A stretch of 64,000 nucleotides of DNA, taken from contig ONNQ01000007.1 of NCBI GenBank assembly GCA_900319245.1, forward strand, positions 1-64,000, read 5' to 3'. The notes beneath the pieces were generated by a model. It searched no databases. It saw only the letters and a list, made by a program, of their open reading frames with translations, and was not told the DNA's origin. Shown piece by piece: positions 44,002-52,774 of this stretch. A program made the translations under genes and the position numbers. Source of the DNA: an uncultured Lachnospiraceae bacterium. GTDB taxonomy: Bacteria; Bacillota; Clostridia; Lachnospirales; Lachnospiraceae. Position 1 is the stretch's first letter. Each line of letters begins with the position of its first letter.

Positions 44002-45354
44002 TTATTCGTTAGCGATTGCATCCTCGATGATCTTCTGTGCATTGTCGCATGCTGCTGCCATCTTCGCGGGATCAGAAGGATCCTGCCAAGGATCAAGGAA
44101 AGCACCTGCCTGCTGAAGAGCATCTTCCCAAACAGTGGTATTTCTGGTGTAAGGTCTGAAGTACAGATCACCTTCCTCTTCAATTCTGACGAACGGGGAA
44201 ACATCCATGCCTTCAAATGCATTGGCGAATTCTTCGGAAACGCCCTTGTAACCAGCCATTGTAACGCCGAGTTCTGCCTGCTTCTTCTGGCCTTCTTCTG
44301 AGCAGAAGTAGGAAATCAGGCTGTATGCTGCATCGGGATTAGCGCAACTTGCGGAGATTGCCCAGCCAAGTCCGTTATATGCGCTCCAGCGCTCGCCCTT
44401 GTCGCATGCGCCGTTGCCGTTGACATCAGCGTAAGGCATCATTGCCCACTTGTAATCAGCATGGTTCTCAGCCTTGTAGAAGGAGTTGATCATCCAGGAA
44501 CCCTGTGTGATCATACCGACAAGGTTGGACTGGAACAGAGAATCTGTACCTGTCTCAGCTACAGTTGCCTGAGGAGCTGCGACTGTGAGGATCTTACGCA
44601 TCATTTCCATGCCGGCCTTGCCTGCGTCGGATCCGATGGTTGTTCCCTTGTGGTCGTCTGTAATGACCTGTGCGCCGTAGTCGTAAACCAGGTTGTACCA
44701 GCCGTCCTGGTTGTTGGAAGTGTTGATCGCATAGCCGTAAACGCCGTCTGCAGCGCCTGCTTCAGTGATCTTAGCTGCAGCATTGTAAACATCTTCCCAT
44801 GTCCAGTCGTCTGTAGGAGTCTCTACACCATACTTATCAAAGATAGCCTGGTTGTAAAGAAGAGCGATGGTGTCGTGATCCTTGGGAAGCGCATACTGAT
44901 GACCATTGGAATTATAAAGGGCAACAATGCCTTCATAATAGTTGTTCAGGTCAATAGCGTCGTCTGCCGCAATGTAATCATCCAGATTCAGAAGCAGATC
45001 ATTCTCCATGTACATCTGAGCGGTGTTGGAGTGCATCCAGAATACGTCGGGCATCTCGCCGCCGGAAGCACCTGCCTCGAGCAGTGTCCAGTAGTTGTCC
45101 CAGTCAACGACGTTGATCTTCACAGTTACGCCGGATGTAGCGGACCACTCGTCAGCGATTTCCTGAAGGCCTGCCAACTGGTTGTTATCCCAGATGTTGA
45201 CCTGAAGGGATCCGCCTGCGCTTGCGTCCGAAGACTCAGCTGCTGCATCTGCAGAATCAGAACTTGCAGGTGCGCTGGATCCGCCGCCACAAGCCGCAAG
45301 GGAGAGCACCATAACGCCCGCCAGTGCAAGTGACATCAATTTTCTCATTTTCAT
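44002..45354 (-). CDS. Extracellular solute-binding lipoprotein, galactoside ABC transporter
   Basis: This binding protein of the nearby MalFG permease has 450 residues. The signal peptide MRKLMSLALAGVMVLSLAACGG carries a lipobox (LAAC), so the mature protein is anchored on the outer face. An Ala/Ser linker (about 22-45) leads to an SBP_bac_1/8-type fold. The start at 45354 follows AAAAGGAGGG; an upstream in-frame ATG would add 26 residues. The gene is first in the SBP-MalF-MalG operon and is controlled by the adjacent AraC genes. The sugar is probably an alpha-galactoside, by location next to alpha-galactosidase. Confidence 0.92.
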   Translation of the reverse strand: MKMRKLMSLALAGVMVLSLAACGGGSSAPASSDSADAAAESSDASAGGSLQVNIWDNNQLAGLQEIADEWSATSGVTVKINVVDWDNYWTLLEAGASGGEMPDVFWMHSNTAQMYMENDLLLNLDDYIAADDAIDLNNYYEGIVALYNSNGHQYALPKDHDTIALLYNQAIFDKYGVETPTDDWTWEDVYNAAAKITEAGAADGVYGYAINTSNNQDGWYNLVYDYGAQVITDDHKGTTIGSDAGKAGMEMMRKILTVAAPQATVAETGTDSLFQSNLVGMITQGSWMINSFYKAENHADYKWAMMPYADVNGNGACDKGERWSAYNGLGWAISASCANPDAAYSLISYFCSEEGQKKQAELGVTMAGYKGVSEEFANAFEGMDVSPFVRIEEEGDLYFRPYTRNTTVWEDALQQAGAFLDPWQDPSDPAKMAAACDNAQKIIEDAIANE

Positions 45355-45550
45355 AAACGACCCTCCTTTTGTTGTGCGGTCTACATAAACGCAGACCATA
45401 TTAGATACAAAGATTTTATACAAATATGACACTGCCGAACATGGACTAATGTTGCACTCTTATAGAATTATGTATTTTTTGGCTTATTTTTCATCAAATT
45501 GCCGTCATTTTTAAGTTAAAAGCGCAAAGCATCCCATCATTCTACACAAA

Positions 45551-45581
45551 TCGCACATGAATGGCGCCATTTTTATGTGCA
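45551..45581. promoter_or_regulatory. Nested palindrome upstream of the SBP gene
   Basis: A perfect ATGGCGCCAT palindrome (45561-45570) is framed by GCACAT (45553-45558) and ATGTGC (45575-45580). It lies just beyond the AraC gene stop and 200 bases upstream of the binding-protein start. It could be an operator or a hairpin, but it is not followed by a T run. Confidence 0.45.
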
Positions 45582-45617
45582 ATTTGTTAGTGTCCTATTT
45601 ACAAATGAAAGTTGCGA

Positions 45618-46553
45618 TCAATCCTGCTCTTTATGGCTGTCTTCTTCCATTTCCTCTGCCGATATGTCCTGTCTGCCTGCCTCTTTTCTTGTCATATGCG
45701 CATGCCTGTATTCGCTTGGATTCAGGCCAAACCGTGATTTAAACACTTTGGAAAATGCTAACGCGTCATCATATCCGCATTCCGCAGCCACACTGCGCAC
45801 CGGATCGTTGGACCTTCCAAGCAGATCAGAGGCTTTCCGCATTCTTGTCTCGATCAGGTATTCCTGCGGCGACATACCGATTTCCTGTTTCATGAGTTTG
45901 ACCAGATAACTTCTGGAGATTCCAATATGCTTGGCAAGGTCCTGAATCCGGATTTTTTCATAAAAGTGATTGTTGATATAGCGGGCTGCATACTGCGCGT
46001 ACGAAATGTATCCAACAGGGCTGTCCCCGCTCGCCTCCACTTCGTGTGCCGCAATCATATCCGAGAGCAGAATGTACATTCCTGCACTTCTCTTCATCTG
46101 CCCGTCCAACGTCAGTTTTTTATTTGACAGCATATCTTTGACGATCTGTTCCGCTCTCTCAATCTGTGAGAACGTGACAACAGGGGTTTCATCCGTAAAC
46201 CCCATAGCCACGGCAAGTTTTTGTGCCATGTCCCCGTGAAATCCGATCCAGCAATAATACCACGGCGCGTCTTTATCCGCTTCATAGGTCGTCTCTTCAT
46301 CCGGAAACAGTATAAACATCTGCCCTTTCCGGATCTGCCATTGGCGGCCTTTCTTTTCCAGCACGCCCTTCCCGTCGATCACGATATGGATCACAAAATT
46401 ATTCCTGATGTGCGGTCCATAGCTGTGCCTTGGCAGGCAGTGCTCATATCCAAAAAAATCAAGATAAAGAGATGTTCCAAGTTCGGATCCGGTATTATTT
46501 TCAAAGAAATAATCGCAATTCTCTACGAATTCTGCTTTTCTTCTATCCTTCAA
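45618..46553 (-). CDS. AraC-family transcriptional regulator (galactoside locus, minus strand)
   Basis: A 311-residue two-domain regulator: a cupin-like sensor half (about 20-170) and a C-terminal AraC HTH pair. The first helix set is in IRIQDLAKHIGISRSYLVKLMKQEIG, shown here in part, the second in SVAAECGYDDALAFSKVFKSRFG. AraC proteins of this type activate sugar operons. The frame's ATG is at 46574, but it lacks a ribosome site, while AAGGGGAG is perfectly placed for the in-frame TTG at 46553. I prefer that start. The gene lies directly upstream of the SBP operon and divergent from the second AraC gene. Confidence 0.85.
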   Translation of the reverse strand: MKDRRKAEFVENCDYFFENNTGSELGTSLYLDFFGYEHCLPRHSYGPHIRNNFVIHIVIDGKGVLEKKGRQWQIRKGQMFILFPDEETTYEADKDAPWYYCWIGFHGDMAQKLAVAMGFTDETPVVTFSQIERAEQIVKDMLSNKKLTLDGQMKRSAGMYILLSDMIAAHEVEASGDSPVGYISYAQYAARYINNHFYEKIRIQDLAKHIGISRSYLVKLMKQEIGMSPQEYLIETRMRKASDLLGRSNDPVRSVAAECGYDDALAFSKVFKSRFGLNPSEYRHAHMTRKEAGRQDISAEEMEEDSHKEQD

Positions 46554-46742
46554 CTTCACTCCCCTTATACGCATTATTTCTTAACAAAAATGAATCTTAA
46601 TCTTATCTGTATTCATTGTAATATGCCAATATTCGACTTATAATAGCCTTATAAGACTGCATTTATGTATATTTGCCATTTTTATCCTATTTTTGGCATA
46701 TTGCACTGCAAATCGGTATATTTTCATAATAAGGAGCTTGTT

Positions 46743-47609
46743 ATGGCACAAGATTTCACCATTTTTCCAAGCATGACGTTTGTCGATCTGGGACTGTATC
46801 AGTACGGCCGCGAGGACTGTGATCCTGCGCATTCTTTTGGCCCCGCGATCCGCAATCACTATCTGTTCCATTACATATTGAACGGCAAGGGCACCTTTTT
46901 CTGGCAGGACGCCAGAGGGCACGAACACGAAATGCGCCTGAAGGCAGGGCAGGGATTTTTGATCTCGCCAAGGCAGATCACGACCTATGTGGCGGATGAG
47001 CGCATCCCCTGGGAATACTGCTGGCTGGAGTTTGACGGTCTTAGAGCCAAGGAATCGCTGGAAATCATAGGGCTCTCTGTCAACAATCCGATTTACAATC
47101 CGGTGCATCCCGAATTCTCGCAGATCATGAAGGAGGAGATGCTCTATATTGTGCGCAATAAAAAAGAGGCACCGCTTCACCTGATCGGACACCTCTATCT
47201 CTTCATCGATGCGCTGATGCGGTCTGTCAAGGAGAACCAGCCCACCGTCAGTAAGGTCAAGGACTACTATATCAAAGAGGCCCTCGCCTATATTGAGCAC
47301 AACTATATGAATGACATTTCTGTGGAGAGCATTGCGGAGAGCTCCGGTTTAAACCGCAGCTACTTTGGCAAAATATTCAAGGAATCTGTTGGCAAATCGC
47401 CCCAGGAATTCCTGATCAACTACCGCATGATCAAGGCCGCAGAGCTGCTTCGCAGAACCCGCTACTCCGTCAACGAGATCGGATGCGCCGTGGGGTATCC
47501 CAACCAGCTGCACTTTTCCCGCGCATTTAAGAGTGTGTACGGCGTCTCCCCCAGAAACTGGAGAAACGCCAATACACATCTTACCGGACCTGATATAGAT
47601 TACAAATAA
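46743..47609 (+). CDS. AraC-family transcriptional regulator (galactoside locus, plus strand)
   Basis: A 288-residue AraC protein with an N-terminal cupin-type sensing domain (about 15-145, HSFGPAIRNHYLFHYILNG) and a C-terminal two-helix-turn-helix region. That region has SVESIAESSGLNRSYFGKIFKE, then NEIGCAVGYPNQLHFSRAFKSVYG. It resembles the MsmR-type regulators of melibiose and raffinose loci. The start at 46743 follows AAGGAG; the in-frame region before it lacks a site. It is divergent from the other AraC gene and convergent with alpha-galactosidase, 54 bases away. It is the most likely activator of the weak alpha-galactosidase promoter. Confidence 0.87.
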   Translation: MAQDFTIFPSMTFVDLGLYQYGREDCDPAHSFGPAIRNHYLFHYILNGKGTFFWQDARGHEHEMRLKAGQGFLISPRQITTYVADERIPWEYCWLEFDGLRAKESLEIIGLSVNNPIYNPVHPEFSQIMKEEMLYIVRNKKEAPLHLIGHLYLFIDALMRSVKENQPTVSKVKDYYIKEALAYIEHNYMNDISVESIAESSGLNRSYFGKIFKESVGKSPQEFLINYRMIKAAELLRRTRYSVNEIGCAVGYPNQLHFSRAFKSVYGVSPRNWRNANTHLTGPDIDYK

Positions 47610-47663
47610 TATGCAGATACTATATAAATACTATACAAATGATCCCCTGTCTTCACCGGCTGC

Positions 47664-49844
47664 TCAGATCTTCACAAGATGGATCTGCAGCGCGCCGTAA
47701 TCTCCGAAAGGAGCCGGCATGGGAAGACCGACCTGCATCAGCGCGTCGGCAGGATATACCTTGCCGCTCTCAGTATCGCGATAGGCGGCACCGGATTCAA
47801 GGCCCCGCATGCGGACATACGTGACAGGTCTGTTTCCGTGGATTTCCAGATTGACATGGTTTATGAGTGCTTCGCTGCGGTCTTTGGAGACAAAGGCCCA
47901 TGCGGAGCATTCTCCGTCAAAGGGATCGCTCAGGCGGTAATAAGAACCGAAATGGATCAGTTCCGCCAGCTCATTTCTTCTTCTGATCTGCGCGCGGATC
48001 TCATCTTTCTCTTCTTCCGAGAGGACCTCGGGATTTAGCTCGTAACCGAATGTGCCGGACATGGCGGTGATCCCTCTCGTCGCAAGAGGAGTAACTCTTC
48101 CGTTCTGCTCGTTGGGGCAGATCGAGACGTGGCTTCCCACGCAGGATGCCGGATAACCGAAGGATGTTCCGTACTGAATCCGCAGACGGTCGATCGCATC
48201 TGTATTATCACTGCACCAGATCTGGGGCGTGTAATAAAGCATGCCGGCGTCAAATCTTCCGCCGCCGCCGCTGCAGCCCTCGATCAGCATATCGGGATAA
48301 CGCTGCGTAAGTCTCTCCAGGAAATCATACAGACCGAGTATATAATCATAAAGAACTTTGCCCTGGTCTTTGGCTGTATGAGAATACACATCTACAATGC
48401 TTCTGTTGTAGTCCCACTTGAGATAATCTACAGTTCCCATATCAAGGACCTTGCAGATGCTCTCAAAGATCGCGTCCACCACTTCCTTGCGGGAGAAGTC
48501 CAGGACAAGCTGGTGTCTTCCGCGGACAGGATTTCTTCCGGGGATGGTCATAGCCCAGTCGGGGTGCTCGCGGTAGAGGTCGCTGTCTTCATTGACCATT
48601 TCCGGCTCTACCCAGAGACCGAATTTAAGGCCTTTCCTGTGTACCCAGTAGATGAGCTCTTTCATCTTGCCGCCGAGCTTCTCCTCGTTGACGTACCAGT
48701 CGCCGAGACCTGCGTAGTCGTCATTTCTCTTTCCGAACCAGCCGTCATCCAGAACAAGCATATCCATTCCGAGCAGAGCAGCCTGCTCCGCAAGAGCAAG
48801 GATATCTGCCCCGTCAAAATCCATATAGTACGCTTCCCAGCTGTTAAGGAGCACAGGGCGCACCTGATCCCGCCATTTTCCGCGGCAGACATGCTTTCTG
48901 ATGCAGTCCTGCAGATTGTGGGAAAGCGTCTCAAGTCCTGTGCCTGAAAAGCTCATGATCACTTCCGGTGCAGTAAACTCTTCGCCGGGAGCCAGAGGAT
49001 AGGAAAACTTCTCCTGCATAAGCCCCATCTGCATTCTGGTCTGGTCGTACTGGTCTTTGCCCGCGTTTCCGCTGAATCCGCCGCTGTAGACAAACTGCAT
49101 CGCGTAGCAGCCGCCGGCTGTCTCGGTCGTCTCTTTCTCGGCAAGGATCATCATAGGGTTGTACTGGTGAGAAGATGTGCCTCTCCTGCTGCCGATGCAC
49201 TGTTCCATATGCGCAACAGGTGTTCTCTGGAAATTTCTCTCCATTGTGTGGCGTCCGTAGAATGTGATCAGGTCATATTTGCCTGTCAGCTGGTCAAGGT
49301 TTGCGGACATCACTTTTTCTACCCTGATCTCTTCTTCTGCTGTATTGCGGATCAGCACGCTTCTTGTGATGATATCCAGCTCCGGGATCACACCGTAAAG
49401 GAGCGTCACTTCCGCCATGCCGGAAATGTCCTTCATGACGATCTCCAGCGTCTGCGCTTCCTCTTCGGACGCATAGACTGCAGGGAGTCCCTTCAGCGCG
49501 TACTTGCCGTCCCGTACCGTATAGTGGTCAAACCGGAGATCGCAGGCGTCAATGCCGTTTCCATACTCGAGAATAAGCGCGGGGCTTCGCATATCTCCTG
49601 TGCCGGAAGTAGGAAATTCCTGCGGGAGAAAATCCAGGGAATATGTGCGGTCCCTTCCCGTGTCATAAATATTGCATGCATAGCCCCTGTCCGCGTAAGT
49701 CAGAAGGTATTCCATGGAACCCGCTGTCCTGCGTCCATAATACAGATGCAGAAGCACGCCGTAACGGTCTGCCTTCATCTGATAGGTTGTATTCTTTGTA
49801 TCTATTGTGAACAATCTTCCGTTTTCCTGTACAGTGATTGCCAT
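47664..49844 (-). CDS. Alpha-galactosidase, GH36
   Basis: A retaining glycosidase that removes alpha-1,6-galactose from melibiose, raffinose and related sugars. The 726 residues have a beta-sandwich N-domain, a TIM barrel and a C-terminal beta domain. The nucleophile Asp is in LKWDYNRSIVD (near 470). The acid/base Asp is in CSDNTDAIDRLRIQYG (near 540), followed by the GH36 SCVGSHVSICPN. No signal peptide is present, so it acts on imported sugar. AAAGGAGC precedes the ATG at 49844. A TATAAT at 49895-49900 lacks a proper -35, in keeping with activation by an AraC protein. Confidence 0.95.
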   Translation of the reverse strand: MAITVQENGRLFTIDTKNTTYQMKADRYGVLLHLYYGRRTAGSMEYLLTYADRGYACNIYDTGRDRTYSLDFLPQEFPTSGTGDMRSPALILEYGNGIDACDLRFDHYTVRDGKYALKGLPAVYASEEEAQTLEIVMKDISGMAEVTLLYGVIPELDIITRSVLIRNTAEEEIRVEKVMSANLDQLTGKYDLITFYGRHTMERNFQRTPVAHMEQCIGSRRGTSSHQYNPMMILAEKETTETAGGCYAMQFVYSGGFSGNAGKDQYDQTRMQMGLMQEKFSYPLAPGEEFTAPEVIMSFSGTGLETLSHNLQDCIRKHVCRGKWRDQVRPVLLNSWEAYYMDFDGADILALAEQAALLGMDMLVLDDGWFGKRNDDYAGLGDWYVNEEKLGGKMKELIYWVHRKGLKFGLWVEPEMVNEDSDLYREHPDWAMTIPGRNPVRGRHQLVLDFSRKEVVDAIFESICKVLDMGTVDYLKWDYNRSIVDVYSHTAKDQGKVLYDYILGLYDFLERLTQRYPDMLIEGCSGGGGRFDAGMLYYTPQIWCSDNTDAIDRLRIQYGTSFGYPASCVGSHVSICPNEQNGRVTPLATRGITAMSGTFGYELNPEVLSEEEKDEIRAQIRRRNELAELIHFGSYYRLSDPFDGECSAWAFVSKDRSEALINHVNLEIHGNRPVTYVRMRGLESGAAYRDTESGKVYPADALMQVGLPMPAPFGDYGALQIHLVKI

Positions 49845-49894
49845 AAGTGCTCCTTTCAAAGTAAAACTACTTCATGATGTCTATTCTTTGCCTC

Positions 49895-49900
49895 ATTATA
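49895..49900 (-). promoter_or_regulatory. Alpha-galactosidase -10 element, activator-type promoter
   Basis: A perfect TATAAT on the minus strand 51 bases before the start codon. The 17-base upstream position reads AGAAGA, not a -35. The absence fits control by one of the AraC proteins in the locus. Confidence 0.55.
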
Positions 49901-50132
49901 TAGGCATGGTTTAAAACTCTTCTATAGCATGATTGGACACATTTATATCCTCATTCTTTTATCCTATCATCGAAAGCAAATAAGTCGCATTATGGTATAT
50001 TTTGACGCAAATCACATTCATAGAGACATCGTACAGGCAAAAGAAAAGTACAACATCATAACAAAGACGGGACAGTTTATGGTACTATACTCTTTAGGTG
50101 TATCGCCAACTGGCGTATATTGGGAGGCATAT

Positions 50133-51140
50133 ATGTTTCATATCATCGTAAACCCGCAGAGCTCTGCCGGCCGCGGAAAGAGCAAATGGGAAAAGATTGA
50201 ATCACATTTTAGAAAAAGCGGCGCCGCCTATAAAGTACACTATTCTTCGCCCACCAATTCGATTGAAAAAATCTGTGAAGAGCTCACTTCCGGGAATGAA
50301 GAATGTACGCTTGTCATATTGGGCGGTGACGGCACCATGAACGCCGTCGTGAATGGAATCCGCGACTTTGCGCATACCAAAGTCGGATTTATACAGACAG
50401 GATCCGGAAACGATCTGGTCAAGGGTCTCGGGATCAGTAAAGACATTGAAACGCTGGTCGATTCCATTATGCGCAATGAAGTCGTCCGCACCTGTGATAT
50501 CGGCAGAGTCACCTACCACAATCAGTCGTCTCTCCTCGACTCCTTTACACACCGCCCGCTCGCCCCTCTTGGAAGCGGCAGGCAGGCGCTTGACAAGGAT
50601 CCGCACAGGGAGCCGGGTACAGTGCGGCTTTTCAACATCAGCGCCGGCATCGGATTTGACGCGGCTGTATGTCAGGAGGCAGACGGTTCTTATCTGAAGT
50701 CGCTGCTCAACAAGCTCCGTATGGGCAAGCTGATCTATATTACGGAAGCCATCCATATGATCCTGGCAAGTCCCATGGTCGGTATGAAGATCACTTGCGA
50801 CGGCTTTACATACCTGAAGCCTCGCACGCTCTTCGCCGTTGCCATGAACACCTGTTATGAGGGCGGCGGTTTCAAATTCTGTCCCGACGCTGTGAATACA
50901 GATGGCGAACTGGATCTTTTCGGCGCCAATGACCTGAATCGCATGAACTTCTTCCGCATCTTCCCCACCGCCTATGGCGGAAGCCATATGCGCTTCAAGG
51001 GTCTTTTTGCGGACAAAGGAAAGAGGATCCAGATCCGCAGTGCAGCCCCGCTCTGGGTCCACACAGATGGTGAAGTGCTGTGCAAATCAAGCAACATCAC
51101 CATTGATCTGTATCCTCATAAACTACAGCTGATCGTGTAG
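50133..51140 (+). CDS. Diacylglycerol/lipid kinase family protein (YegS/BmrU-like)
   Basis: A 335-residue soluble lipid kinase of the DAGK_cat family. The nucleotide site GGDGTMNAVVNG (near 71) and QTGSGNDLVKGLG (near 93) are intact, and C-terminal beta domains follow. Such enzymes phosphorylate diacylglycerol or related lipids at the membrane. The ATG at 50133 is preceded by GGGAGG at good spacing; an upstream in-frame stretch to 49929 is not homologous and has no site. It converges with an SBP gene with only four bases between their stop codons and no terminator. Confidence 0.88.
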   Translation: MFHIIVNPQSSAGRGKSKWEKIESHFRKSGAAYKVHYSSPTNSIEKICEELTSGNEECTLVILGGDGTMNAVVNGIRDFAHTKVGFIQTGSGNDLVKGLGISKDIETLVDSIMRNEVVRTCDIGRVTYHNQSSLLDSFTHRPLAPLGSGRQALDKDPHREPGTVRLFNISAGIGFDAAVCQEADGSYLKSLLNKLRMGKLIYITEAIHMILASPMVGMKITCDGFTYLKPRTLFAVAMNTCYEGGGFKFCPDAVNTDGELDLFGANDLNRMNFFRIFPTAYGGSHMRFKGLFADKGKRIQIRSAAPLWVHTDGEVLCKSSNITIDLYPHKLQLIV

Positions 51141-51144
51141 CGAA

Positions 51145-52716
51145 TCATTCTGATTCTGATTCCGCTTCATCCGCTTCGCCGTCAGAGAGCTCCTCATATC
51201 TTGTCAGCGCTGTTTTCCTAAAGATTTCCAGCGCGTCAATCTCTGAAACGGTTCCGGCAAAATAGTCCTCCATGGACATCTGGAATCCAAGATCCAGATC
51301 GTCGTCATAGGATGTCGTATGTCTCTGGGAGAGCTCCTTCGCGACCTCTATATAGATCGGGAGGGGGTTCTGCCCACCCAAGACGTCTACTGTGTAATCT
51401 CCCTCAGCAATTTCTGTCATTCCACTGACCGTATTGGTAAACTCATGGATATCCAGCGTGATCCGTTTCATGATTTCCGGGTCACAGGTCAGTCGTCTCA
51501 TGATATCCGCCGCCAGATCCGCATTGTCTGTGCCGGCCGCCGCAAAGATCCACTGCCCGCCGAAATGGCAAGGCTCCGGTCCCTTACAGATTGCGTAATC
51601 GCCCACAGCACTCTCGACTGCTTCCTCGTCTGTCTCCTCGTCTTCCGAAGTCCCTTCCGCTTTGTCCTGCAGCGTATAGTGAATGCCCCAGCTGGAATAG
51701 AAAAAGCCGAACACTCTTCCGTCTCCTGTGTGGTCCGCTCTCCACTCGTCACTCCACTTGCGGGTTCCGTGCGTATAGCCGTTCTCCACAAACTCTCTGG
51801 TCTGAACAGCCCAGTCCTCCAGATGGGGATCGATATTGAGGACGCCGTCTTCCACCCAGGCGCTCTCCACATTGTCCGCATAGACCTCATAGGCATCTCC
51901 ATAGGCGGAGAGCATATAGTAATCCATTTCACCAGCGGCTTCTGCCGTCTGCGCAAATCTGTCCCAATCCGCAACCGCCTCTTGGACCTTTTCGGGATCA
52001 TCTGTCCCAAGCACATCCATCGCGATCGATCGGCGGTAGGTAAACACGCCGGGCGTCGCCTGCCAGGTCAGGGCCTTGATCCGGCCGGAAGAATCCTGCG
52101 CGATCTGCTGCGTATAGGGAAACTGATCCGCCAGTTCTTCCGTGGTAATGCCGAGATCACCGATCACATCGAGTGCCAGATCACTCTCCACATAATCTCT
52201 TACATACGCCTCGTCGGCGATAAAGAGATCCACCTTCTCGTCATCTGCCAGTGTCGAACCGTCTTCAGAACGTCCCGCCTGCTTTGCAAGGCGCGCATCC
52301 AGGTCTTCTCTGTATGAAGACGCATCTGAATAGACATGCCAGTGCACTTCTGTATCCCCGATCATACCGGCCTTGTCGCCGGTGCTCTCATATTCGGGAT
52401 AATAGTCCTGCACCCTGCTCTTAAAGTCTTCGCCGATACAATAGATGTGCAGCACCGGTTTCTTCTCTTCGATCTCCGGCGCCGCCTCCACACTGGTCTG
52501 CGCCGTCCCCGCCTGCATACCGGTCTGCGCGGTCGCAGCAGAGTCTGTTGCAGCCGCCTCCTGCGTAGTTGCCTGTTCCTGTTCGGTCGTCTGCTCCTTT
52601 GCGGGTGCCTTGTCCTCTCCCGAACCGCATCCCGCAAAGAGCGAGACGCCAAGAACAAACGCCATCGCCGCTGCCGCCATTCTTCTTCGATGCTCTTTCT
52701 CGCGAAGTCCCTTCAT
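51145..52716 (-). CDS. Solute-binding lipoprotein 3, beta-glucoside ABC operon
   Basis: One of three paralogous extracellular binding proteins in the operon (523 residues). The signal peptide ends in a lipobox (SLFAGCG). A long Thr/Ala/Gln-rich linker (about 33-90) leads to the SBP domain that starts with VLHIYCIGEDFKSRV. Shared paralogue landmarks are ATPGVFTYRRSIAMDVLGTDDP, the RRLTCDPEI stretch and LGGQNPLPIYIEVA. An insertion rich in Glu/Asp (TSEDEETDEEAVES) and an acidic tail (DEAESESE) are peculiar to this copy. It is the last gene of the operon, 58 bases after the second SBP gene. Confidence 0.88.
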   Translation of the reverse strand: MKGLREKEHRRRMAAAAMAFVLGVSLFAGCGSGEDKAPAKEQTTEQEQATTQEAAATDSAATAQTGMQAGTAQTSVEAAPEIEEKKPVLHIYCIGEDFKSRVQDYYPEYESTGDKAGMIGDTEVHWHVYSDASSYREDLDARLAKQAGRSEDGSTLADDEKVDLFIADEAYVRDYVESDLALDVIGDLGITTEELADQFPYTQQIAQDSSGRIKALTWQATPGVFTYRRSIAMDVLGTDDPEKVQEAVADWDRFAQTAEAAGEMDYYMLSAYGDAYEVYADNVESAWVEDGVLNIDPHLEDWAVQTREFVENGYTHGTRKWSDEWRADHTGDGRVFGFFYSSWGIHYTLQDKAEGTSEDEETDEEAVESAVGDYAICKGPEPCHFGGQWIFAAAGTDNADLAADIMRRLTCDPEIMKRITLDIHEFTNTVSGMTEIAEGDYTVDVLGGQNPLPIYIEVAKELSQRHTTSYDDDLDLGFQMSMEDYFAGTVSEIDALEIFRKTALTRYEELSDGEADEAESESE

Positions 52717-52774
52717 ACCGATCCCCTATCCTGCTTTCATCCCACTTACTTACCACGCCAATTACTATTCCTTC

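Noticed and set aside
46638-47300. Minus-strand frame opposite the second AraC gene
   Set aside because: It is a shadow of the plus-strand regulator, which has a good ribosome site and full AraC motifs.
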